A stretch of DNA of 39,282 bases from an uncultured Spartobacteria bacterium (GCA_903847935.1 CAINEX010000140.1:1-39282), one strand, 5' to 3'. Shown: positions 8,109 through 16,699, counted from the stretch's first letter. Program-made: numbers and translations. The notes: a model not told the origin generated them from the letters alone.

Positions 8109-8980
8109 GGAAAGCTCTCTTTGTCATCCCACATTTTTACAGTGCGGGTAACGGCTTCTATGGTTCTACTGGGAATGTCTCCGCACGTCGCGTAGAGGCA
8201 TTAGAACGAACCATCGCGGGCATTCACCAAGGTTTGGGATCGAGACAGGCTTTTCTACTCTGGTTGCAACAGCATGTTCCTGAAAAGGGGAATGGACATG
8301 TCATCAAGTCCAATGATGATTTTCAGTCTCAGATCGATATCATTGTTTGCACAACTCAGGGCAAGCACCTGCTGGATGAACTGCGCCTTCCTGGGCATCT
8401 CTACCGACACCATCCCACCCAGGCAGAGCCGATGCTACTCGGATTTGCTTGCCATGAGGTGCTAAGATCGCAACTAGGACGCTATGATTGGTATTGCTAC
8501 CTTGAAGATGATATCTTCATCAGTGACCCGCTTTTTTTTCAAAAAATGGAATGGTTCATTACGATGTACGGGCAAGATGCTGTGCTGGCTCCGCACCGAT
8601 TCGAGAGATCATCGACGGAACCCGCTCACAAGATGTACGTTGACGGTTCGGTGAGGCCAGATTTCACAAAGCCGTGGCAGGATGTCGATGACCGCCGCCA
8701 TCTCGAAGCAGACGTGATGGGCATGCGACTGAAGTTTGAGCGATGGCCAAATCCCAACTGGGGAGGCTTTTGCCTTTCTGCGAAGCAGATGGATTACTGG
8801 GCATCCCGCCCTTACTTTGGTGACAGAGATTGCAGCTTTGCCGGTTCGATCGAGAGCGCCTGCAATCTGGGAGTGATTAAAACATTCCGACAATACAAAC
8901 CGGCCCCCTCCTGTGCCTCGTTTTTCGAAGTAGAACATCTCCACCCTCGTTATCTTGGGGAACAGTTGAAGTTTGCATAG
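8105..8980 (+). CDS. Putative GT-A-type glycosyltransferase with LEDD motif
   Basis: The protein has 291 residues and starts within the upstream stop (ATGA). It begins KALFVIPHFYSAG, continues with a strand FQSQIDIIVCTTQGKHLLDEL, and contains DWYCYLEDDIFISDPLFF near residue 130-145. There the EDD is a DXD-like divalent-metal and nucleotide-sugar site followed by a GT-A-like helix. NWGGFCLSAKQMDYW later resembles the acceptor-side G-G-x-x-hydrophobic-S region of GT-A enzymes. No signal peptide or membrane helix is seen. I do not recognise a named family. The glycosyltransferase call rests on the motif layout and on neighbours (PPIase upstream, GT-B-like gene downstream in the same orientation). 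It may be distant from characterised families. Confidence 0.6.
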   Translation: MRKALFVIPHFYSAGNGFYGSTGNVSARRVEALERTIAGIHQGLGSRQAFLLWLQQHVPEKGNGHVIKSNDDFQSQIDIIVCTTQGKHLLDELRLPGHLYRHHPTQAEPMLLGFACHEVLRSQLGRYDWYCYLEDDIFISDPLFFQKMEWFITMYGQDAVLAPHRFERSSTEPAHKMYVDGSVRPDFTKPWQDVDDRRHLEADVMGMRLKFERWPNPNWGGFCLSAKQMDYWASRPYFGDRDCSFAGSIESACNLGVIKTFRQYKPAPSCASFFEVEHLHPRYLGEQLKFA

Positions 8981-9020
8981 ACGAATCAGTGACCTGATTT
9001 TCTGAACTCCCGAGAAGCTG

Positions 9021-10232
9021 ATGAACGGATTCAAGCGACTAATTCTTTTTCAGAATGGCTTGCAGGAACGGAGCGGGCATTTTCTTCCCGAAACACGGCT
9101 CTGGAGAGAGGCCGTGCTTGGAGCGGGGATGGCTTGGCATGGGTTCAGCAGTACTCGTTTGGATCCACGAATCGCAGCAGAGATCGGGGTCGATCCGTCG
9201 GTTCCTATTCTCCCCGGGCAGAAAAAGACAGACCTCTCACAACTCTCCTGTCTTGCCGCTTTTCTCGAGTTTCCTGATATCCTTTGCTCGATTCTGCAAC
9301 AGAAATTTCCGGGTACACCCTCTGCCTCGGATTTACTTTTTGTTCCTTATGCCACTGAGGTGGAGATGATGAGTGTTGCCAAATGGTTAGGGGGGGTGGC
9401 CATGGGTAATCGACCTGCTGTTGCATTCATGTTTCATCATCCGGCCCACGAGTGGGAAACGGATTCATCCACCATGACGATACAGGGTGACTTTACCCGT
9501 TTTCAATATGCGACAGGATTGTTGAAGAAGATTTCCCCAAATGTCCGTTACTACGGAGCAATACCGATCCTCTCCCAAGAACTTTCGCGAATTCTTGGTA
9601 GCCCAGTTGGAACGTTGCCATGGGCTTCCCAATTGCCTCACCACGGATATCAACGATGCAATGCTCCACTCTGGGATGTGGCTATTCCAGGAAGTGGGAG
9701 AGCCGAGCAAGGTTTCGGACTCTGGCCCCAAATCCATTCCGCATTGCGGCGTATCAGACCTGAATGCAAGATGCTCTTCCAAGTCTCAGGAAAAAATCAG
9801 GAAAAACTATTCCGTGCCGCCGTAACCCAGGAAGGAAACACTCAAAAGACAACGATCGCTCATGCTACTCCCGATCGCACATCCCACATCTCGCTCCTCG
9901 ATTCTTGCCGATTGATTCTGCTTCCCTACCTTCCTTCCATCTATGCGTTGAGAGGTTCTGGAATCTTTACGGAAGTATGTTCTCTCGGGAGGCCCGTCGT
10001 CGCCCATGTACAAACCCCCATGGGTAGAATGATCCGTGCAGGATTAGCGGCTGGTATTACTTTCCAAGAGTACACTGCCTCATCCATTGCAGTTGCTGTC
10101 GATGAAGCACTCTCTCGTATTGAGGAACTTGAGCGCTGCGCTCTGGAGTTAAGCTCTGTATGGCGTGAGCGGCATGACGTTACGAATATTCTACGGAATC
10201 TAACGGCTGATCTTTCTAACCAACTAGCCTGA
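9021..10232 (+). CDS. Putative GT-B-type glycosyltransferase
   Basis: The 403-residue protein follows the LEDD gene by 40 bp on the same strand. Its C-terminal half has the GT-B donor-domain pattern: a strand-loop at CKMLFQVSGKNQEKLF, then SCRLILLPYLPSIYALRGSGIFTEVCSLGRPVVA. In that segment the SG/TEV..GRPVV part corresponds to the E-containing nucleotide-sugar loop of GT4-like enzymes. The N-terminal half (LILFQNGLQERSGHFLPE, DLLFVPYATEVEMM, AVAFMFHHPAHEW) fits an acceptor domain and resembles sequences that start with 'sGHfl', as in some glycan-decorating transferases. No export signal is present. It probably acts in sequence with the LEDD protein. Substrates are unknown. Confidence 0.65.
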   Translation: MNGFKRLILFQNGLQERSGHFLPETRLWREAVLGAGMAWHGFSSTRLDPRIAAEIGVDPSVPILPGQKKTDLSQLSCLAAFLEFPDILCSILQQKFPGTPSASDLLFVPYATEVEMMSVAKWLGGVAMGNRPAVAFMFHHPAHEWETDSSTMTIQGDFTRFQYATGLLKKISPNVRYYGAIPILSQELSRILGSPVGTLPWASQLPHHGYQRCNAPLWDVAIPGSGRAEQGFGLWPQIHSALRRIRPECKMLFQVSGKNQEKLFRAAVTQEGNTQKTTIAHATPDRTSHISLLDSCRLILLPYLPSIYALRGSGIFTEVCSLGRPVVAHVQTPMGRMIRAGLAAGITFQEYTASSIAVAVDEALSRIEELERCALELSSVWRERHDVTNILRNLTADLSNQLA

Positions 10233-10273
10233 TTGGGCCATGGCTCCCCACTCTAGTGTGGTGTAGACCTACT

Positions 10274-11107
10274 TTAGGAAGTGATCGTCGAGTTGCTCGC
10301 TGCTTCATCGCGAAACTCTCTCCAGAATTTGGGAAAATTAGGAGGCTCCTCCCCCGAGGCTTCTTTTAATTGATCCGTGTACCATGTTGACGGGTAGATG
10401 GGAGAGGGGTTTTTTGAAAGAAAAGCACCCCACCAAGAATAGGTGCTATTGGCTATGATATGTTCATCACACAAGAGGGCCATCCGGAGCAGATCTAGAT
10501 GGTCCATCGGGAGTCGGGAGGCAAGAGGATGTTGCCTTGGCCATTGAAAAGGTTTGAAAAAAACCACTTCCTTAGGTGACTTCCATCCAAAGAAATTGGG
10601 GTTCTCAAAGCACCACTTGATATAATCGGAAAAGACCACAAACCGAATTCCCGGTTTTCTTTTCCTGATATCTGAAATGGCTTCTCGATAATAACGCGAA
10701 CTCAGCGTTGGATGCCAGTGAGGCACTTTTAAGTAATCACCTCTCCTGACATGAACTGACGCAAAGCCACCTGAGTGCATCTCGCCGCTCATTTTTAGAA
10801 TCCACTCCTTCACTCTTGGATTAGGAGCAAAATACTCGCGCATCTTCTGTTCAACATTGTTGAAAAACTCCAGATTCTGATAATACCTCCGTCCTCCATC
10901 GAGGATTTCAGATTGACCGCTTAGAAAAAATCCCCAGCCAAAGAATTCATCAGGAATCGAGAAGATCGATCTATAGGGCCAGTCTGCCGGTATGACGGGC
11001 TGAAAACCACGCCGCTCTGCTTCGCCGAACATCCAAGCGATCCTGAAGAGTTGATTTCCTAATCTTCCCCTGAAGGTCAGATTTGTGAATGTGATGTATC
11101 TACTCAT
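10274..11107 (-). CDS. Family 11 fucosyltransferase (alpha-1,2-fucosyltransferase type)
   Basis: GT11 signatures are clear: FRGRLGNQLFRIAWM near residue 12, the conserved HVRRGDYL at about 119-126, and MDHLDLLRMALLCDEHIIANSTYSWWGAFLSKNP near the C-terminus. The family transfers fucose from GDP-fucose to galactose, or related sugars, in alpha-1,2 linkage. I chose the ATG at 11107 (277 residues) over the track's GTG at 11155 because family members begin shortly before the (G/R)LGNQ motif; the 16 extra residues look unrelated. It lies downstream of HlyD on the minus strand with a gap of about 58 bp (10 bp with the GTG start), so it probably belongs to the exporter operon. No GDP-fucose synthesis genes are visible here. 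Confidence 0.85.
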   Translation of the reverse strand: MSRYITFTNLTFRGRLGNQLFRIAWMFGEAERRGFQPVIPADWPYRSIFSIPDEFFGWGFFLSGQSEILDGGRRYYQNLEFFNNVEQKMREYFAPNPRVKEWILKMSGEMHSGGFASVHVRRGDYLKVPHWHPTLSSRYYREAISDIRKRKPGIRFVVFSDYIKWCFENPNFFGWKSPKEVVFFKPFQWPRQHPLASRLPMDHLDLLRMALLCDEHIIANSTYSWWGAFLSKNPSPIYPSTWYTDQLKEASGEEPPNFPKFWREFRDEAASNSTITS

Positions 11108-11165
11108 CTCTTGAGAGGTAAACCTAGAAGCCGCGCTCGAAGTGCCTAAAATCACTTAGAACTTC

Positions 11166-12302
11166 TTAACGGATTTCATTCAGACTATCGAAGGGCTTCG
11201 AGAACTGATCCGTGAGAATCGATAGGAGCGTGCGGCTTCTTATTTGAATATTCACAGTTGCCGCCATGCCCGACTTCAGAGGGAGTTTTTCTCCATTGTG
11301 GGTTAGGAACTGTCGCTCGAGTCGTATCCGTGCCGGAAATCTTGGGTACTTGTACTCCTCATTCGGTGGAAGCGCATCAGCTGCGAGATAAGCAAGCGAT
11401 CCCTTGATCTCTCCAAATTCGCGGAAGGGAAACGTATCGATTCTAACGATCGCCGGCAGCCCCTCCTTGATGAAACCGATATCTTTATTGGTCAGGAAAA
11501 TCTCGGCCATAAGATCCTCACCTGGAATGAGCGAGAGGAGCTTGTCCTTCGCGGCGATGACGGTTCCGGGCGCCTTTTTGGTCATATCAAAGATGACTCC
11601 GTCAAGGGGTGCCCTGATCTCGTGGTAGGAGAGTTTCTCTTGAGAGGCCGCCCTTCGGCTGTCGATCTCGGCAAGGCTTCGCTTCGCATCATTCTGCTGC
11701 TGCTCAAGCTCCGAAGAGACTCTGGCATAATCACTCATCAGCTGATCGAGTTGTCTCTGGGCATTGACCCACTCACTCTGGCGATCAAGAATTTCTACCT
11801 TTGAGACCACCCCGCCCGAGATAAGGTTGTAATTGTCGTAAGCCTGTTTCTTGATGCGTACCAGCTCCTTGGTTCCTGGGATCTGTTTTTCCATGGAGTT
11901 TTTTTGGGCTCTTTTCTGCTCGAGAGAACTTTGCCCCTGAATGATGGCCGCACGCTGTTTTTCTAGCCCTTCCATTTCTGCTTCAGCAACCGCTTGGTTC
12001 ATCCGCATCAGAATCTGTCCCTTTTTCACCGCGTCTCCATTGTGGACCATCACTTCCGAGATGACACCTTCGACGGGCGCCGCAACTTCATGTGCCTCTC
12101 CGGCGGGGACCAGTTTTCCCTGGGCTGGAACCACTTGTCCTATCTTAGCGACGGAAACCCAGACTGCAAAAGCTCCCGCCAAGAGAATTAGGATGTAGAG
12201 AAAGATGCGCGACCAGAAGATAGTGGAAGGCATCGGAGCCTCGGGATCAGGCTCGAATGCCCGTCGCAAGAGGCCTCTTCGTGGACGGGTAAGAGATACC
12301 AT
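11166..12302 (-). CDS. HlyD-family periplasmic adaptor (type I secretion membrane fusion protein)
   Basis: This 378-residue protein has a short cytoplasmic N-terminus and a single transmembrane segment at about residues 29-51 (IFWSRIFLYILILLAGAFAVWV). A biotinyl-lipoyl-like half motif follows (GKLVPAGEAHEVAAPVEGVISEVMVHNGDAVKKGQILMRM), then a long coiled-coil hairpin (about 100-215). The second lipoyl half is IRAPLDGVIFDMTKKAPGTVI, and a beta-barrel domain follows. It bridges the inner-membrane ABC exporter to an outer-membrane TolC-type channel, which is absent from the window. It ends the block ABC-FkbM-HlyD: 5 bp separate its start from the stop of the FkbM gene. Length is a little short for the 420-480 residues of HlyD proteins, because the hairpin is shorter. 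Confidence 0.92.
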   Translation of the reverse strand: MVSLTRPRRGLLRRAFEPDPEAPMPSTIFWSRIFLYILILLAGAFAVWVSVAKIGQVVPAQGKLVPAGEAHEVAAPVEGVISEVMVHNGDAVKKGQILMRMNQAVAEAEMEGLEKQRAAIIQGQSSLEQKRAQKNSMEKQIPGTKELVRIKKQAYDNYNLISGGVVSKVEILDRQSEWVNAQRQLDQLMSDYARVSSELEQQQNDAKRSLAEIDSRRAASQEKLSYHEIRAPLDGVIFDMTKKAPGTVIAAKDKLLSLIPGEDLMAEIFLTNKDIGFIKEGLPAIVRIDTFPFREFGEIKGSLAYLAADALPPNEEYKYPRFPARIRLERQFLTHNGEKLPLKSGMAATVNIQIRSRTLLSILTDQFSKPFDSLNEIR

Positions 12303-12307
12303 AGGAA

Positions 12308-13237
12308 TTATTTTCTGTCTTCAGTGGGCTTCGAAGCACGCTTGTTAAAGGCGTAGATCATTCCCAAGTCTGCTTTCCCCTGTAGTCTAAAAGCAATGGT
12401 CTGAAATTCTGAATGGAGGAGGAGTTTTTCAAGATCCGCTTGGTTGTTTCCATGCCACTCCATCAAAATAATGGAGATTTTTTCGATCAGTCCCGATTCT
12501 GAAAGATCCTTAATGATACATGTCTCGGAACCTTCACAATCAACTTTGAGGACAATCTGTTCATTCTCTGATCTGGAAATCAGATTTCCGAGAAACGTGG
12601 ATGCCTTTCTTAGTACGGCAGTCTGCATTTGAAAATCGGGAAGATTTCTTAGTGGAGAAGCCTCCGCAGGTTCATTAGCGATTGCCCGTGTGGAGGCCTT
12701 GTTCCACGGGGAATACCCCACGGAAAGAATGCGATCCTCATCGCTGAGACCGAAATGGTGCAAAGTGATCTTTTTTGCCAGTTCAGGATTCATCTCGAGA
12801 TGTTTTTTTGCCTTGTCGTAGGTCTGTTTCATGGGCTCTAGGGCCGTCACTCGCTTAACCTGATCCATCCCTGCAAAATAAAGGGAAGCCATGAGTAAAT
12901 GCGCTCCAATATCGATGACATGAAGGAGGCGGCTTCGGTTGTCTACCCCTAGACGGTATAATTCGTGTCCAAAAATCTCATTGATGACATAGCAGTCTTC
13001 GATGCTGTCGACCGTAAGCTTGATCCCGCCGACCTCCACGAGTAGTGAATCACCCTCATTTCCCCAGACAGCACCGAGATTTTTCGTCAAGTACTGCATC
13101 GTGGAGCTACATTGAGCAACTTTTTCTCGATTGGCATCAGTCAGTTTCACCGTAGAGCCTCCAAATCGGAACCATGAAGCACGCTGAAACTCATCCCTAA
13201 TTTGTTCTCGATCGAGCTCTCTTTTATTTGTCTGCAT
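12308..13237 (-). CDS. FkbM-family SAM-dependent methyltransferase
   Basis: The domain has LLHVIDIGAHLLMASLYFAG (SAM-binding motif I), an acidic strand VTALEPMKQTYDKAKKHLEMNP, HHFGLSDED, and VLKVDCEGSETCIIKDL followed by IILMEWHGN. These are typical of FkbM methyltransferases, which mostly O-methylate sugars and related hydroxyls. I chose the ATG at 13237 (309 residues), which lies 16 bp after the ABC stop and has an AAAAGAGAG stretch upstream as a plausible ribosome-binding site. The track's ATG at 13288 would overlap the ABC gene by 35 bp. The gene lies between the ABC and HlyD genes of one exporter, so the methyltransferase is probably tied to the exported product. The acceptor is unknown. 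Confidence 0.82.
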   Translation of the reverse strand: MQTNKRELDREQIRDEFQRASWFRFGGSTVKLTDANREKVAQCSSTMQYLTKNLGAVWGNEGDSLLVEVGGIKLTVDSIEDCYVINEIFGHELYRLGVDNRSRLLHVIDIGAHLLMASLYFAGMDQVKRVTALEPMKQTYDKAKKHLEMNPELAKKITLHHFGLSDEDRILSVGYSPWNKASTRAIANEPAEASPLRNLPDFQMQTAVLRKASTFLGNLISRSENEQIVLKVDCEGSETCIIKDLSESGLIEKISIILMEWHGNNQADLEKLLLHSEFQTIAFRLQGKADLGMIYAFNKRASKPTEDRK

Positions 13238-13258
13238 GGGATTTGGCTCTCTTTTATT
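13216..13258. repeat. Direct repeat of 13 bp (GCTCTCTTTTATT) at the ABC/FkbM junction
   Basis: GCTCTCTTTTATT occurs at 13216-13228 and 13246-13258, 30 bp apart. One copy contains the ABC stop codon region and the other is inside the FkbM coding sequence. In the FkbM frame the repeat reads NKRE...NKRE around the internal ATG, consistent with a small in-frame duplication. Confidence 0.8.
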
Positions 13259-16200
13259 CGGCAACTTCCTGCTGGAGGGATAGAGCATAGTAAAGCCCCT
13301 TTTTCTCCATCAGTTCCTGATGGGTTCCGGTCTCCTTGAGGATTCCATTTTCCATATAGAAGATCTGGTCTGCGAGTTTGACCGTGGAGAGTCTATGCGT
13401 GGCAAAGAAAATTGTCTTCCCGCGATACCTCCGTTGGATATTGGTAATCACCCGCTGTTCTGTGGGGGCATCCAGCGCACTGGTCGCCTCGTCCAGCAGT
13501 AGGATATTCGGTGATTGCATAATGAGACGCGCAAGCGCGATTCGCTGACGCTGACCACCGGACAGATTGCGTCCCTGCTCTCCGACCGGCGTTGCGTATC
13601 CATGCGATAGCTTCATAATGAATTCATGTGCCTCGGCGAGCTTAGCCGCCTCGATAACCTCACTGGTGTGAGCATCGGGATTGCTCATAGCGATATTATC
13701 TAGGATCGATCCGCCCATGAGCAGCGTCTCCTGAAAGACCATACCAATCTGCCGACGCAATGAATTCAATTCCACCTTGGAAATATTGAAGCCGTCGATT
13801 TCGACACTTCCCTTCACGGGTTCGTAGAGTCGTCCGATCACTTTGAGAAGAGTGCTTTTTCCGGAACCGCTCAATCCCACCATCGCAACAAGATTTCCAG
13901 CCGGCACCTCGAGGGAAACATTCTCTAACTGAAGTTTGCCAACAGCATACCCGAAATCGAGTTCATGACAGACTACCCGCCCCTGAATCTCAGGCATAGG
14001 GATCTGACCGTCGGATCCCTCGTCTTCTCGTGGGCGATTGGCGACATCTCCCAATCGGTCAACCGAGAGAGCTGCTTCCTGGAAGCTTTGCCACGACTGG
14101 GCAAGCCTTAACAAAGGGCTGGTCACATTTCCCGCAAGCATCCTGAAAGCGATCAACTGGCCGAGGGAGAGTTTTTGATCGATGATCATGTAGATGCCGA
14201 TCCATAGAACAGCAACATCGTTGAAGCGGTTGATGAGCATCCCGATCGTTCCAGCGCTAGTGGAGGTAATCGTGTTGCGGAAGGATGCGGCGATCATCTC
14301 ACCATTGCGTTTGTACCACCGCCAGCGACTACGTGTCTCGATGTTCTGTCCCTTGATTGTCTGAATCCCTGTCAAGGACTCCACCAGATGTGACTCCATG
14401 GCGGCACCCTTTTCGGCACGATCCTTAATCTGTCGGCGGATAATCGGAGAGACGAAGAGCATCAGTGCAACCAACATCGGAACTCCCAGCAGAGAAATTA
14501 CCGTTAGCAGCGGACTGTAGAGAAACATGATCGCGACAAAAACGATTGAAAAGATCGAGTCGAGAATCGCTGTCAGTGCCGTACCTGTGAGAAAATTGCG
14601 AATCTTGTCGAGCTCCCTCAGCCTGGAGGCCACTTCTCCAACTGGACGTTCGTGAAAGTAGGAGAGAGGGAGCCTATAGAGGTGCTCGAGCACCTTCATT
14701 CCAAGTGCCAGGTCGATGCGGTTGGTGGCGTCGGTGAAGAGGAATGTTCTGATTGCGGTCAGCGCGGCTCCAAAAATCGTGCAGATGATCAATAGGGCTC
14801 CCAAGACATTGAGCGTACTGAGGTTTTCTTGAACGATCACCTTGTCGATGATCACCTGAATGATCATCGGATTAGCCAACGCAAAGACTTGGATAAAGAG
14901 CGAGGCAATGATGACCTCGATGAAGGTACGCGTATGCTTCCTGATGTAGGGGATGAAGGTTGCGAATCCGAACGCCTCGCCCTTCGGGGCGCGAGATCGC
15001 CGGCAGAGAAGGATCGGGTAGCCTTCCTCGTCAGCTGGGGGTAGAGTGTCCCACTCGGCCCATTTCTGCTGCGAATCGGCATCAAGCGCCAGCGGATCTG
15101 CAATCAGGACCGCCTGATGAGTGACCGACTGAACCACGGTAGGTCCCCCTCCAGTCATGATTAAAAACGGGGGATCTTGATCCTTCAGGACCTTGACGGG
15201 AAGCGTCATGGGTTGAGTGGCGATGCCAATCATATCGGCCACCGTGCCTATGCGGTGGAATGTGAGGGGCAGTGTGCCTTCTAGCTGGAACTTTAAGGCA
15301 GCACGGATTACTTCCTCTCTAAATGGGAGATCTAGCTGGCCTGCCAGCATCTTAAGACACGCAAGGATCGCTTCCCCCTTATTGCGAGCGCTGTAATAGG
15401 GAGGAGCAGACTTCCCAATGGATAGTCTAGATGACTCAGTAGCTGCATGTGGCACCTCATTTTCATTAGGGTCATCAACAGTCATCGTGGAGGGAATCAT
15501 TCCACCATTTGACGGAGTGATAACCTGCAGAAGCGTTTCCAAAAGGTCACTAGGCACTCCGATGACCCTCTCTTTAGAGGATGATAGCCGGGTAAGGGGG
15601 GGCTCCGTGGCATCCTTGATTACTGGTGAAACAGGAGTAATGGCCATGCTCAAGACTCCCGGCACTAAGGTTGCTTCAGTTGAGTTCCGAACTCCTTCTT
15701 TCGACTGTTCCGTCGTGATTGGCGGAATGATAGTAGTGTTGATTAGTTTGGCCTCTTCCGGGGAGGAGGCATCAAGCACTACGGCTTGTGGGATTAATTC
15801 CAGTGTAATCCTCTTAGCTCCCGTAAGGGGAAGAGCTCGTTTTTTAAGGAGGTCACAGATAAGGGGGAAGATTTCGGAGTGGGAGGTCTTTGAGAAGATG
15901 AATCGGTGCCACTCTGGGTGCTCGGTGATGAACTCCATCACTTTATCCGCTGGAATCCTCAGTGCCTTGAGAGTTCCGGAAGCCCTTACCCATTCACACG
16001 GAACCCCTATAACCAAAGAAAACAATCCCATAAAGCTTCCAGGTTCCAAAAGCTCCAGAGAGACAATCTCCTCGCCTCTGCCTAGTTGCCGTGCTTTTCC
16101 CTCTAATGAGATGTAAATGGAAGTTAGGGGAGCTCCGGGAACAATAATATCTTCACCAGTGCGAAAAGTAACTTGCTGGCACTCTCTGGAGAGCGTTTTC

Positions 16201-16286
16201 TCAAGTTCAAGCTTATCTTCATCAGATAGAGTCTCAAACAATTGGTTCTGAAAAACCATTTTTGGAATTTGAGAGGAGTTTTGCAC
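13254..16286 (-). CDS. ABC exporter with cyclic-nucleotide-binding-like and C39-like domains (type I secretion)
   Basis: The 1010-residue protein is a fused single-chain half-transporter. Residues about 12-140 form a cyclic-nucleotide-binding-like domain, but the phosphate-binding cassette (FMGLFSLVIGVPCEW) lacks the expected Glu and Arg. Residues 150-290 are a Ser/Thr/Pro-rich linker. Residues about 295-445 resemble a C39 peptidase, with His390 (THQAVLIADP) kept but Ala306 where the Cys should be, so it is a non-proteolytic substrate-docking domain as in HlyB. The transmembrane domain is about 455-740. The nucleotide-binding domain has Walker A GLSGSGKST (about 804-812), signature LSGGQRQ (908-914) and Walker B ILLLDEA (928-934). 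The combination is known from cyanobacterial HetC-like and RTX exporters. It is the first gene of the ABC-FkbM-HlyD unit; about 170 bp upstream should hold its promoter. Confidence 0.93.
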   Translation of the reverse strand: MQNSSQIPKMVFQNQLFETLSDEDKLELEKTLSRECQQVTFRTGEDIIVPGAPLTSIYISLEGKARQLGRGEEIVSLELLEPGSFMGLFSLVIGVPCEWVRASGTLKALRIPADKVMEFITEHPEWHRFIFSKTSHSEIFPLICDLLKKRALPLTGAKRITLELIPQAVVLDASSPEEAKLINTTIIPPITTEQSKEGVRNSTEATLVPGVLSMAITPVSPVIKDATEPPLTRLSSSKERVIGVPSDLLETLLQVITPSNGGMIPSTMTVDDPNENEVPHAATESSRLSIGKSAPPYYSARNKGEAILACLKMLAGQLDLPFREEVIRAALKFQLEGTLPLTFHRIGTVADMIGIATQPMTLPVKVLKDQDPPFLIMTGGGPTVVQSVTHQAVLIADPLALDADSQQKWAEWDTLPPADEEGYPILLCRRSRAPKGEAFGFATFIPYIRKHTRTFIEVIIASLFIQVFALANPMIIQVIIDKVIVQENLSTLNVLGALLIICTIFGAALTAIRTFLFTDATNRIDLALGMKVLEHLYRLPLSYFHERPVGEVASRLRELDKIRNFLTGTALTAILDSIFSIVFVAIMFLYSPLLTVISLLGVPMLVALMLFVSPIIRRQIKDRAEKGAAMESHLVESLTGIQTIKGQNIETRSRWRWYKRNGEMIAASFRNTITSTSAGTIGMLINRFNDVAVLWIGIYMIIDQKLSLGQLIAFRMLAGNVTSPLLRLAQSWQSFQEAALSVDRLGDVANRPREDEGSDGQIPMPEIQGRVVCHELDFGYAVGKLQLENVSLEVPAGNLVAMVGLSGSGKSTLLKVIGRLYEPVKGSVEIDGFNISKVELNSLRRQIGMVFQETLLMGGSILDNIAMSNPDAHTSEVIEAAKLAEAHEFIMKLSHGYATPVGEQGRNLSGGQRQRIALARLIMQSPNILLLDEATSALDAPTEQRVITNIQRRYRGKTIFFATHRLSTVKLADQIFYMENGILKETGTHQELMEKKGLYYALSLQQEVAE

Positions 16287-16366
16287 GCTGAATGCAAGAG
16301 ATTAGTCTAATACCATAAGATCGCAAATCCTATTCAGCTCATTAAAACTTATCCTCCATGCTGCTA

Positions 16367-16385
16367 AGATGAGATTTTATCATCT
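16367..16385. promoter_or_regulatory. Dyad AGATGA-N7-TCATCT between divergent genes
   Basis: A 6-bp inverted repeat with a 7-bp AT-rich spacer lies in the 170-bp gap between the ABC exporter (start 16286, minus) and the ribbon-helix-helix gene (start 16457, plus). Its position makes it a candidate operator, perhaps for the adjacent RHH protein. No convincing sigma-70 promoter pair was found for either gene. Short dyads occur by chance, so this is weak. Confidence 0.25.
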
Positions 16386-16456
16386 CTTGGCTAAAAGAGC
16401 GTATCTAAGCATTTCCACAGGTTGAGACGAAGGGGAGATGGCGGTAAATTGCTCGT

Positions 16457-16654
16457 ATGAAGCAACCGATCCTTAAAATCTTCTTCAGCTTCAGAATTGA
16501 TCCCAAGATCAAGGAAGCTGCCCAGAAAGCCGCGCTTGCGGCCAAGCTAACGGTCTCGCGCTATGTGGAGGAGTTGATCAGACTGGATCTCTGGAGGAAA
16601 AAGTTACTGGGCAACAAAGTGTATCCTGCACCAACGGCTCCCAAGATCAGTTGA
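16457..16654 (+). CDS. Small ribbon-helix-helix (CopG/Arc-like) protein
   Basis: The 65-residue protein reads ILKIFFSFRIDPKIKEAAQKAAL...LTVSRYVEELIRLDL: a beta strand, then two amphipathic helices. This is the layout of ribbon-helix-helix DNA-binding proteins, which bind as dimers through the strand. A basic tail follows. Such proteins are often antitoxins or local repressors, but no toxin-like gene is adjacent. It sits at the junction between the exporter operon (divergent) and the polysaccharide cluster (convergent), so a regulatory role at either is possible. No strong Shine-Dalgarno is visible upstream of the ATG. Confidence 0.65.
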   Translation: MKQPILKIFFSFRIDPKIKEAAQKAALAAKLTVSRYVEELIRLDLWRKKLLGNKVYPAPTAPKIS

Positions 16655-16699
16655 GAGCGAAGCCTTGAGGTTTTCCTCTCTTTCAGACGGCTCTGATCA

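Noticed and set aside
15418-16116. 232-residue plus-strand ORF opposite the ABC linker
   Set aside because: It mirrors the low-complexity Ser/Thr/Pro linker of the exporter; no independent evidence of a gene.
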